Positions 1 through 7,914 of a stretch of 8,939 nucleotides of DNA are shown here, piece by piece. Every line of letters starts with the position of its first letter. The stretch's first letter is position 1. This stretch comes from Rubrivivax sp. Lineage in GTDB: Bacteria > Pseudomonadota > Gammaproteobacteria > Burkholderiales > Burkholderiaceae_C. Both the position numbers and the translations under genes were made by a program. Location: assembly GCA_020851615.1 (NCBI GenBank), contig JADZCL010000107.1, forward strand, positions 1-8,939, in the 5' to 3' direction. The notes under the pieces were generated by a model that did not search any database, was not told the origin of the DNA, and worked only from the letters and a program-made list of their open reading frames with translations.

Positions 1-2187
<2,187 letters not shown>

Positions 2188-2189
2188 AA

Positions 2190-2201
2190 GCCTGCGCAGG
2201 C
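2190..2201. repeat. 12-base perfect palindrome in the dnaE2-ypfH gap
   Basis: GCCTGCGCAGGC is its own reverse complement and begins three bases after the dnaE2 stop codon. As a hairpin it gives only a 4-bp stem with a 4-base loop and no T run, so it is not a convincing terminator. It could be a protein binding site or chance in GC-rich DNA. Confidence 0.3.
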
Positions 2202-2212
2202 CATCCACACGC

Positions 2213-2218
2213 CACAAT
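2213..2218 (+). promoter_or_regulatory. Possible -10 box CACAAT in front of the esterase gene
   Basis: CACAAT matches the sigma-70 -10 consensus at four of six positions. It ends seven bases before the ATG at 2226, which would give a leaderless or nearly leaderless transcript. No recognisable -35 hexamer lies 16-18 bases upstream. It is a weak candidate, and read-through from dnaE2 is equally possible. Confidence 0.2.
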
Positions 2219-2225
2219 GCGGCGC

Positions 2226-2927
2226 ATGCAGATCGCCATCGAACACCGGCCCGCGCGGGGTCGCCCCGAGCAGCTCGTGTTGCTGCTGCACGGCTGGGCG
2301 CAGGAGGCGCAGGCCATGGCGCCGCTGGCCGACGCGCTGCTGCGCGAGTTCCCGCAGGCGGCGGTGTGCGTGCCGCAGGCGCCCATGCCGGCCGATGGGG
2401 GCCGGCCTGGCGGCATGTGGTACTCGATCGAGGGCCTGCGCGAGGATCCGGGGCTGTGGCCGCAGCGTGTGGCGGCACAGCTGGACGCACTGGAGCCCTG
2501 GGTGCGCGCGCAGCAGCAGCGCCTGGGCGTGGCGGCGCCAGCCACCTGCCTGGCTGGCTTCTCGCAGGGCGGGCTGCTGGCCCTGGAACTGGTGGCACGG
2601 CACGACGGCCTTGCCGGCCGTGTGCTGGCATTCGGCAGCCGCTACTGCACCCTGCCTGAGCTGGCGCCGCAGCACAGCACGCTGCACTTCCTGCATGGGC
2701 GGGACGACGCCATCTTCACCCTGGCCGACGTCCAGCAGGCCTTCGGGCACCTGGCGCAGCGCCGCGCCGACGCCACGCTCGACGTTGCCCATGGCGTCGG
2801 CCACGAACTGCATCCCGCACTCATCGAATGCGCGCTGCAGCGCCTGCGCACCCACATCCCGCGCCGCACCTGGGAGGAGGCGCTGGGCGGCGTGCCCGTG
2901 CGCGCCGACGCCTGCCCGAACCATTGA
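2226..2927 (+). CDS. ypfH: YpfH-like alpha/beta-hydrolase esterase
   Basis: This is a cytoplasmic serine hydrolase of the phospholipase/carboxylesterase group, about 233 residues, and it closely resembles E. coli YpfH (232 residues) as I recall it. Shared landmarks are the LLLHG oxyanion segment, a WYS..G..ED stretch, the nucleophile motif GFSQG, a RVLAF..RY.LPE segment and the C-terminal R.HIPR...EEALGG end. Counting from the ATG at 2217, the triad is Ser116 (GFSQG), Asp164 (HGRDD) and His196 (GVGHELH). I prefer the ATG at 2226 because the N-terminus then matches YpfH length and the upstream ATG overlaps a possible -10 box. The ATG at 2217 (three residues longer) remains possible, and neither has a clear Shine-Dalgarno sequence. 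There is no signal peptide. The gene follows dnaE2 by 38 bases and precedes yaaA by 8, suggesting co-transcription. The physiological substrate is unknown. Confidence 0.88.
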   Translation: MQIAIEHRPARGRPEQLVLLLHGWAQEAQAMAPLADALLREFPQAAVCVPQAPMPADGGRPGGMWYSIEGLREDPGLWPQRVAAQLDALEPWVRAQQQRLGVAAPATCLAGFSQGGLLALELVARHDGLAGRVLAFGSRYCTLPELAPQHSTLHFLHGRDDAIFTLADVQQAFGHLAQRRADATLDVAHGVGHELHPALIECALQRLRTHIPRRTWEEALGGVPVRADACPNH

Positions 2928-2935
2928 CCGCCTGC

Positions 2936-3724
2936 ATGCTCTACCTGCTCTCGCCGGCCAAGCGCCTGGATTACGAAACGCCGGTGCCGGCCGCCGTCGA
3001 GCGCCGCGCCACGCTGCCGCGCTTCTCCGACCGCGCCGCGGAACTCATCGCGCTGCTGCGCGAGCGGTCGCCGGCACAGGTGGCCTCGCTGATGAAGCTC
3101 TCCGATGTGCTGGCGCTGCTCAACGTGGGGCGCTACGCCGCCTGGCAGCGTGCGGCCGACGCCACCAACAGCAAGCCCGCGCTGCTGGCCTTCGCCGGCG
3201 ACGTCTACGCGGGCCTGCAGGCCCGTAGCCTGAAGACCGCCGACCTCGACTGGGCGCAACGCCACCTCGTCATCCTGAGCGGCCTGTACGGGGTGCTGCG
3301 CCCGCTTGACCGCCTGCAGCCCTATCGTCTCGAGATGGGCACGGCCCTGCCCAACGCACAGGGCAAGGACCTCTACGCCTTCTGGGGCGACCGCATCGCC
3401 GTCGCGTTGAACGAGCAACTGGCCGCTTCGCGTGGCGCCGTGGTCGTCAATCTCGCCTCGGTCGAATATGCGCGCGCCGCGCTGCGACCGGCGCTGCAGG
3501 CGCGTGTCGTCGAGTGCGTGTTCGAGGACTGGAAGGACGGCCGCTACCGCGTCATCAGTTTCTTTGCCAAGCGAGCGCGTGGGTTGATGGCCCGCTGGGC
3601 GATCGAACACCGGGTGGACACGCCCGCGCACCTGGCGCAGTTCGAGGCCGAGGGCTACGCCTTCGATGCGCGTGCATCGGCGCCGCAGCGGCTGCATTTT
3701 CGGCGTCGGGTGGCCGCTGCTTGA
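2936..3724 (+). CDS. yaaA: Peroxide stress protein YaaA (DUF328/UPF0246 family)
   Basis: This 262-residue protein aligns along its whole length with E. coli YaaA (258 residues). The start MLYLLSPAKRLDY corresponds to MLILISPAKTLDY. Further shared segments are LAF.GDVY.GLQA (near residues 84-96), LSGLYGVLRPLD (114-125), QPYRLEMG (128-135), GKDLY.FWGD (143-152), VNLAS.EY (171-178), ISF.AK.ARGLM (207-218) and EGY.FD (239-244). In E. coli, YaaA belongs to the OxyR regulon, lowers free intracellular iron during peroxide stress, and binds DNA through a helix-hairpin-helix-containing fold. The ATG at 2936 was chosen because it gives the family N-terminus exactly; in-frame codons further upstream lie inside the esterase gene. 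There is no clear Shine-Dalgarno sequence, and only 8 bases separate it from the upstream stop, so translational coupling is likely. No OxyR site is evident in the gap. Confidence 0.96.
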   Translation: MLYLLSPAKRLDYETPVPAAVERRATLPRFSDRAAELIALLRERSPAQVASLMKLSDVLALLNVGRYAAWQRAADATNSKPALLAFAGDVYAGLQARSLKTADLDWAQRHLVILSGLYGVLRPLDRLQPYRLEMGTALPNAQGKDLYAFWGDRIAVALNEQLAASRGAVVVNLASVEYARAALRPALQARVVECVFEDWKDGRYRVISFFAKRARGLMARWAIEHRVDTPAHLAQFEAEGYAFDARASAPQRLHFRRRVAAA

Positions 3725-3750
3725 CTGCGGCGTGCGCGGCGCTCTCTACT
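3721..3750 (+). promoter_or_regulatory. Candidate sigma-70 promoter for the dienelactone-hydrolase-family gene
   Basis: TTGACT at 3721-3726 overlaps the yaaA stop codon and matches the -35 consensus at five of six positions. TCTACT at 3745-3750 matches the -10 consensus at four of six. The spacer is 18 bases. Transcription would begin near 3757, giving a leader of about 34 bases that includes the ribosome binding site at 3777-3782. This agrees with the downstream gene being a separate transcription unit. Confidence 0.5.
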
Positions 3751-3776
3751 GTGGCCTTGCCACCCCAACCTGCAAC

Positions 3777-3782
3777 AGGAGA
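3777..3782 (+). promoter_or_regulatory. Ribosome binding site AGGAGA
   Basis: AGGAGA ends 8 bases before the ATG at 3791. It is one of only two clear Shine-Dalgarno sequences in the window, and it fixes the start of the dienelactone-hydrolase-family gene. Confidence 0.75.
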
Positions 3783-3790
3783 TTCAGCCC

Positions 3791-4483
3791 ATGGGAACGA
3801 TGATCCAATTCGCGCGCCCCGATGGCCAATCGGTGGCGGGCTATCTCGCGGAACCGGCCGCGGCTCGCGGTGCGCCGGGCGTGGTGGTGATCCAGGAATG
3901 GTGGGGCCTGAACGAGCAGATCCGCGGGGTGGCCGAGCGCCTGGCGCTGGCGGGCTACCGCGCGCTGGTGCCCGACCTCTATCGCGGCAAGTCGACTCTC
4001 GAGGCCGCGGAGGCCAATCACCTGATGACGGGCCTGGACTTCGGGGCGGCCGCGGCGCAGGACATCCGCGGCGCAGTCCAGCACCTGAAGAAGGGCTCAC
4101 CCAGGGTCGGTGTCACCGGCTTCTGCATGGGTGGCGCGCTCACGGTGCTGGCAGCGGTACTGGTGCCCGAGGCCGACGCCGCCGTCGTCTGGTACGGCAT
4201 GCCGCCGCTCGAGTTCGTCGACCCCGGCAAGATCAAGGCCCCGCTGCTGGCGCATTGGGGGACGCAGGACGAGTTCTTCACCGAGGCGGGCGTGGACGCG
4301 CTCGAGGCCAGGCTGCGCGAGGGGCAGGTGGACTACACCGGCCACCGCTACCTGGCGCACCATGCGTTTGCCAACGAGACAGCGCAAGGGCCAGCGCGCA
4401 TCCCCGCGACCCAATACGACGCCGCGTGGGCGCAGGTGGCCTGGGACCGCACGCTGCGCTTCTTCGGCCGCCATCTCGGCTGA
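3791..4483 (+). CDS. Dienelactone hydrolase family protein
   Basis: This 230-residue alpha/beta hydrolase belongs to the dienelactone hydrolase family, which uses a cysteine nucleophile. In Pseudomonas ClcD the key residues are Glu36, Cys123, Asp171 and His202. Here they correspond to Glu36 in VIQEWWG, Cys112 in GFCMGG, Asp160 in GTQDEFF and His191 in HHAFANE, so the enzyme looks catalytically complete. ClcD's carboxylate-binding Arg206 appears to be replaced by Asn195, which suggests a substrate other than classical dienelactone. The ATG at 3791 has a good Shine-Dalgarno sequence. No signal peptide is seen, so it should be cytoplasmic. It stands alone between a candidate promoter and a 102-base gap, with no chlorocatechol-pathway genes nearby. 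It is best treated as a general hydrolase of this family; its true substrate cannot be read from the sequence. Confidence 0.93.
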   Translation: MGTMIQFARPDGQSVAGYLAEPAAARGAPGVVVIQEWWGLNEQIRGVAERLALAGYRALVPDLYRGKSTLEAAEANHLMTGLDFGAAAAQDIRGAVQHLKKGSPRVGVTGFCMGGALTVLAAVLVPEADAAVVWYGMPPLEFVDPGKIKAPLLAHWGTQDEFFTEAGVDALEARLREGQVDYTGHRYLAHHAFANETAQGPARIPATQYDAAWAQVAWDRTLRFFGRHLG

Positions 4484-4538
4484 AGCGGCAAATCGTCACT
4501 GTGCGCGCGTAGGGAATTCTTGCATCATGGCGACTTGG

Positions 4539-4566
4539 GGCAGGCGCCTGCCGGCCCCGCCGGGGC
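4539..4566. repeat. Two adjacent GC-rich inverted repeats upstream of the response regulator gene
   Basis: Bases 4539-4552 read GGCAGGCGCCTGCC, a perfect 14-base palindrome. Bases 4554-4566 read GCCCCGCCGGGGC, a 5-bp stem with a 3-base loop. They end nine bases before the ribosome binding site at 4575-4580. They could be an operator for the regulator itself or a folded leader that affects translation. Neither is followed by a T run, so an intrinsic terminator is unlikely. Confidence 0.45.
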
Positions 4567-4574
4567 TCGTGGCC

Positions 4575-4580
4575 AGGGAG
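4575..4580 (+). promoter_or_regulatory. Ribosome binding site AGGGAG
   Basis: AGGGAG lies 5 bases before the GTG at 4586. It supports that GTG as the start of the response regulator, instead of upstream in-frame starts that would add 22 residues unlike any receiver domain. Confidence 0.65.
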
Positions 4581-4585
4581 TCAGC

Positions 4586-5224
4586 GTGACGCGTGTCTAT
4601 ATCCTCGAAGACCATGCCATCGTGCGCGAAGGCCTGCGTGCGGTGCTCGAGGTGTCGGGGATGCAGGTCATTGGCGAGGCCGACAACATCGGCCAGGGGT
4701 TGGCGGAGATCGTCGCTCGCGTCCCCGATGTCGTCCTGCTCGACCTGGGCCTGCCCGACCGCAGCGGGCTGGACCTGCTCGCCCAGCTGGCCGCGCAGGA
4801 TCTGCCCACGCGCGTGCTCGTGCTGACCGTCTCCGAACGGCCCTGGCACATCGCCGAGGCCACGCGCCTGGGGGCGGCCGGCTACGTGCTCAAGGGCTCG
4901 ACGGCCGAGGAGATCGTCAAGGCCATCGGCACCGTCGTGCAGGGGCGGCGCCACTTCAGTGGCAGCGTTGCCGCACGTGCGGCCGAGGCGGCCAGCGGCC
5001 AGGTGGTCGACCCGATCGCGGTGCTGTCGATCCGCGAGCGCCAGATCATGCGCATGGTGGTGGCTGGCATGTCCAGTGCCGCAATCGGTGCCGAACTGAG
5101 CCTCTCGCCCAAGACGGTGGACACCTACCGCAGCCGCCTCATGTCCAAGCTCGGCGTCCATGACCTGGCCAACCTGGTGCGGGTGGCGGTGCGCCTGGGC
5201 GTGATCGACGGCGACCAGGGCTGA
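4586..5224 (+). CDS. NarL/FixJ-family two-component response regulator
   Basis: This 212-residue cytoplasmic transcription factor has an N-terminal receiver domain (about residues 3-120) and a C-terminal LuxR-type helix-turn-helix (about 146-206). The phosphorylation machinery is complete: acidic residues Glu8 and Asp9, phospho-acceptor Asp53 in LLDLGLP, Thr81 and Lys103. The output domain carries the usual LS.RE.QI start and the SPKTVDTYRSRLMSKLGV recognition helix region. The GTG at 4586 was chosen because of the AGGGAG site and because the receiver motif VYILEDH then begins at residue 4. No sensor kinase lies beside it. The next gene begins 13 bases downstream and has an HPt domain, a typical phosphodonor for such regulators, so the two probably share a transcript and perhaps a phosphorelay. 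Target genes are unknown. The inverted repeats upstream are possible autoregulatory sites. Confidence 0.94.
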   Translation: MTRVYILEDHAIVREGLRAVLEVSGMQVIGEADNIGQGLAEIVARVPDVVLLDLGLPDRSGLDLLAQLAAQDLPTRVLVLTVSERPWHIAEATRLGAAGYVLKGSTAEEIVKAIGTVVQGRRHFSGSVAARAAEAASGQVVDPIAVLSIRERQIMRMVVAGMSSAAIGAELSLSPKTVDTYRSRLMSKLGVHDLANLVRVAVRLGVIDGDQG

Positions 5225-5237
5225 CGCAGGCGCAGCG

Positions 5238-6278
5238 GTGAGCGCCGCAGCAACGCCATTGCATGCCGCCCTGTCCGCCGTGCCGGGGCTTGCACTGGAG
5301 CGTGCGCGGGCTGCGGTCGGCGGACGCATGGAACTCCTGCAGCGGCTGCTGCAACTCTTCGTCGATACCCATGCCGTCGATGGGCCGCGGCTGTGTGGCC
5401 TGCTGCAGGAGCGCCAGGAGGCGCAGGCCGCCGCACTGGCTCACCGCATGCGGGGTGCGGCAACGACGCTGGGGCTGGTGGACCTGCAGGCGGCACTGGC
5501 CATCCTGGAAGGCGCGCTCGACGGCGGCGTGGCGGCCGCGCCCGCGCTGCAGGCTGCGGCCGAGGTCGAGCAGCTGCTGGCTGCGCTGCTGCCGGCGCTG
5601 CGCACCGCACTGGCGACGACGCCGGCCATGCCCGGCATGGCCTTGCAGCACGCCCCGGCGCAGGTCGTCGCCGACGGGCATGCGCTGCACGTGCTTGCCG
5701 TCCTGGAGCGCCCGCGCCTGGTGCTGCTGGGTGGCTTGCTGAGTGCCGACGAGTGTGACGCCTTGGTGGCCCTGGCGCGACCGAGCCTTTCGCGCAGCGA
5801 GACCGTCGACACCGCCCGCGGCGGCAACCGCGTGAATGCCGCCCGCACCAGCGAGGGCATGTTCTTCGCGCGCGCCGGGAACGAGCTTGTGGCCCGCATC
5901 GAGCGGCGCATCGCCGCGTTGCTCGCCTGGCCGCTTGAATGCGGTGAAGGGCTGCAGGTGCTGTGCTACCGCCCGGGCGACGAGTACCGGCCGCACCACG
6001 ACTACTTCGATCCCGCGCACGCCGGCACGGCGGCACTGCTGGCGCGCGGCGGGCAACGTGTGGCAACGCTGGTGATGTATCTGGCCACGCCTGCTGCCGG
6101 TGGGGCGACGACTTTCCCGGAGACCGGGCTGGTGATCGCGCCGATCAAGGGCAACGCCGTCTTCTTCGCGTATGAGGAGCCGCAGCCCTGGACACGCACG
6201 CTGCATGCGGGCGCACAGGTGCTGGAGGGCGAGAAATGGGTAGCGACGAAATGGCTGCGACGCGGGCACTTCGATTGA
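5238..6278 (+). CDS. HPt domain fused to a prolyl-4-hydroxylase-type 2OG-Fe(II) oxygenase
   Basis: The 346-residue product has two parts. Residues about 10-125 resemble an HPt domain of the kind found at the end of hybrid kinases: VPGLALERA..VGGR, then LLQLFVDTH, then ALAHRMRGAATTLGL, where His69 would be the phosphorylated residue and Arg72 replaces the usual Lys. Residues about 150-346 are a P4H-type double-stranded beta-helix domain. The Fe(II) ligands are His253 and Asp255 (in RPHHDYFDP) and His323 (in TLHAG). Lys333 (GEKWVATKW) is placed to bind 2-oxoglutarate, ten residues after the distal His, as in collagen P4H. Bacterial relatives that I recall have a short UBA-like helical N-terminus instead. 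The frame is unbroken across the junction. The start is GTG 5238 with only a weak GCAGG site, 13 bases after the response regulator stop. There is no signal peptide or membrane segment. Domain calls are firm; the link between hydroxylation and phosphotransfer is inference. Confidence 0.88.
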   Translation: MSAAATPLHAALSAVPGLALERARAAVGGRMELLQRLLQLFVDTHAVDGPRLCGLLQERQEAQAAALAHRMRGAATTLGLVDLQAALAILEGALDGGVAAAPALQAAAEVEQLLAALLPALRTALATTPAMPGMALQHAPAQVVADGHALHVLAVLERPRLVLLGGLLSADECDALVALARPSLSRSETVDTARGGNRVNAARTSEGMFFARAGNELVARIERRIAALLAWPLECGEGLQVLCYRPGDEYRPHHDYFDPAHAGTAALLARGGQRVATLVMYLATPAAGGATTFPETGLVIAPIKGNAVFFAYEEPQPWTRTLHAGAQVLEGEKWVATKWLRRGHFD

Positions 6279-6291
6279 CACTCACGGCGTT

Positions 6292-6339
6292 GCAAGGCCG
6301 CCTGCCTTGCGCGCTGCGGTCGCGGCGCGGGCGCCGCAG
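6292..6339. repeat. Two GC-rich hairpins between the hydroxylase and CoA-ligase genes
   Basis: GCAAGGC (6292-6298) pairs with GCCTTGC (6304-6310) across a 5-base loop, giving a perfect 7-bp stem. CTGCGG (6314-6319) pairs with CCGCAG (6334-6339) across a 14-base loop. They begin 14 bases after the hydroxylase stop. No T run follows on either strand, so this is at best a non-canonical terminator. The 124-base gap also contains the -10-like box at 6342. Confidence 0.4.
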
Positions 6340-6341
6340 GG

Positions 6342-6347
6342 TATAAA
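6342..6347 (+). promoter_or_regulatory. Candidate -10 box TATAAA for the CoA-ligase operon
   Basis: TATAAA stands out in this GC-rich gap and matches the -10 consensus at five of six positions. No -35 hexamer is seen 16-18 bases upstream, where the second hairpin lies, so an activator may be needed or the match may be chance. Transcription from it would give a leader of about 50 bases before the ATG at 6403. Confidence 0.4.
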
Positions 6348-6402
6348 CCCGGCCCCGCCTGTCACGCTGCGCCGCGTGTCCTTCACCCATTGCCCTTTGC
6401 CC

Positions 6403-7914
6403 ATGCCAACCATCCTGCACGAACTGCTCGCCCGCGCCGACGCTGCGGCCGTGGCCATTGCGGCCCCAGGGAGGCCGCCGCTCAGCCACGGCGCGCTGCG
6501 CGCGCTGGTGACGCGGACGCTGGCCGCACTCAATGCCGGTGGCATCGGTCGCAACGACCGCGTCGCGATCGTGCTGCCAAACGGCCCCGAGATGGCAAGC
6601 TGCTTCATCGCCTGCGCCGCCGGAGTGACCAGTGCGCCGCTGAACCCGGCCTATCGTGCCGAGGAGTTCGAGTTCTACCTCGGCGACCTCGGCGCCAAGG
6701 CACTGATCGTCGAGGCCGGCAGCACGTCGCCTGCGCGTGCGGTGGCTGAAAGACTCGGCGTGGCGGTGATCGAGCTGCAGGCCGGCGAGGCGGCGGGTGA
6801 CTTCACGCTCGACGGCATTCCCGCCGCGGCGCCAGCGGCACAGGGGGGCCTGGCGCAGGCGTTGGACGTGTCGATGGTGCTGCACACCTCGGGCACGACG
6901 AGCCGACCCAAGATCGTGCCGCTGTCGCAGGCCAACCTGGCGGCCTCGGCACGAAACATCGGGGCCACGCTGCACCTGACGCCCGCCGATCGCGGCCTGG
7001 TCATCATGCCGCTGTTTCACATCCACGGGCTGATCGCGGGCGTGCTCGCGCCGCTGGCGGCCGGCTCGCAGGTGTTCTGCACGCCGGGCTTCAATGCGCT
7101 CAAGTTCTTCGCCTGGATGGACGAGGCCGCACCCACCTGGTACACCGCGGTGCCGACGATGCACCAGGCCATCGTCGCGCGTGCGCCCAAGAACACGGCG
7201 GTGATTGCCCGTCACCCGCTGCGCTTCATGCGCAGCAGCTCCAGCAGCATGCCGCCCCAGGTGATTGCCGAACTGGAGGCGATCTTCAAGGCCCCGCTGA
7301 TCGAGGCCTACGGCATGACCGAGGCCTCCCACCAGATGTGCAGCAACCCATTGCCCCCAGGCGTGCGCAAGCCCGGCAGCGTGGGCCCTGGCGCCGGGCC
7401 CGAGGTGGCGATCATGGACGAAGCCGGTGCGCTGCTGCCGCGCGGGGCGATCGGGGAAGTCGTGATCCGTGGCTCCAACGTCACCGCCGGCTATGAGGCC
7501 AACGCCAAGGCCAACGCGCAGGCCTTCACGAACGGCTGGTTCCGCACCGGCGACCAGGGCTGCCTGGATGCCCAGGGCTACCTCAGCCTCACCGGCCGGC
7601 TCAAGGAGATCATCAACCGCGGTGGCGAGAAGATCAGCCCGCGCGAGATCGACGAGCTGCTGATGGATCACCCCGCAGTGGCCCAGGTCGTCTGCTTCGG
7701 CATGCCACACCCCAAGCTTGGCGAGGAGGTGGCCGCAGCCGTCGTGCTGCGCGAAGGACAGTCGGCCAGCGAGCGCGAGTTGCAGGCCTTTGTCGCACAG
7801 CGCGTGGCCGAGTTCAAGGTGCCCAGGAAGATCCTGCTGCTGGACGAGATCCCCAAGGGGGCCACGGGCAAGCTGCAGCGCATCGGCCTGGCGGCCAAGC
7901 TCGGGCTCGCATGA
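6403..7914 (+). CDS. Acyl-CoA synthetase, Pcs60/AAE3 (oxalyl-CoA synthetase) type
   Basis: This 503-residue class I adenylate-forming enzyme activates a carboxylic acid with ATP and joins it to coenzyme A. Core motifs are the phosphate-binding loop TSGTTSRPK (162-170), MPLFHIHGL (202-210), YGMTEASHQM (303-312), TGD (382-384), the hinge GRLKEIINRGGEKI (398-411) and catalytic Lys490 in GATGK. The stretches TWYTAVPTMHQ, EASHQMCSNPLPP, RK.GSVG and WFRTGDQG resemble yeast Pcs60 and plant AAE3, which are oxalyl-CoA synthetases, more than fatty-acid or 4-coumarate ligases. Substrate is inferred from that likeness and from the neighbour. The ATG at 6403 gives the expected N-terminus (MPTILHELL). A TTG at 6307 would add 32 unrelated residues spanning the -10-like box. 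No Shine-Dalgarno sequence is visible. The stop overlaps the next start as ATGA. No signal peptide is seen. The general family is certain, the substrate moderately likely. Confidence 0.93.
   Translation: MPTILHELLARADAAAVAIAAPGRPPLSHGALRALVTRTLAALNAGGIGRNDRVAIVLPNGPEMASCFIACAAGVTSAPLNPAYRAEEFEFYLGDLGAKALIVEAGSTSPARAVAERLGVAVIELQAGEAAGDFTLDGIPAAAPAAQGGLAQALDVSMVLHTSGTTSRPKIVPLSQANLAASARNIGATLHLTPADRGLVIMPLFHIHGLIAGVLAPLAAGSQVFCTPGFNALKFFAWMDEAAPTWYTAVPTMHQAIVARAPKNTAVIARHPLRFMRSSSSSMPPQVIAELEAIFKAPLIEAYGMTEASHQMCSNPLPPGVRKPGSVGPGAGPEVAIMDEAGALLPRGAIGEVVIRGSNVTAGYEANAKANAQAFTNGWFRTGDQGCLDAQGYLSLTGRLKEIINRGGEKISPREIDELLMDHPAVAQVVCFGMPHPKLGEEVAAAVVLREGQSASERELQAFVAQRVAEFKVPRKILLLDEIPKGATGKLQRIGLAAKLGLA

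Noticed and set aside
2828..2935. N-terminal extension of yaaA into the esterase gene
   Set aside because: YaaA proteins begin with ML.L.SPAK, which matches the ATG at 2936 exactly; the extension would be read out of frame through the esterase.
4509..4524. Possible sigma-54 promoter (TTGCA at 4520-4524) before the response regulator
   Set aside because: The GG expected 12 bases upstream of the GC is TA here, so the -24 element is missing.
4520..4585. N-terminal extension of the response regulator
   Set aside because: It adds 22 Gly/Ala-rich residues encoded across the inverted repeats; the GTG at 4586 has a good ribosome binding site and the normal receiver start.
5139..6281. Antisense reading frame of about 380 codons opposite the HPt-hydroxylase gene
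   Set aside because: The forward frame has two recognisable domains with catalytic residues; the antisense product is low-complexity in character and is a shadow.
6307..6402. N-terminal extension of the CoA ligase from a TTG start
   Set aside because: The extra 32 residues do not resemble the family, lack a ribosome binding site and span hairpins and a -10-like box. The ATG at 6403 gives the normal N-terminus.
6145..7710. Long antisense reading frame of about 521 codons on the - strand
   Set aside because: It lies opposite the CoA ligase and the hydroxylase C-terminus. Its translation is rich in Arg, His, Gln and Ala without recognisable motifs, as expected from the complement of GC-rich coding DNA.
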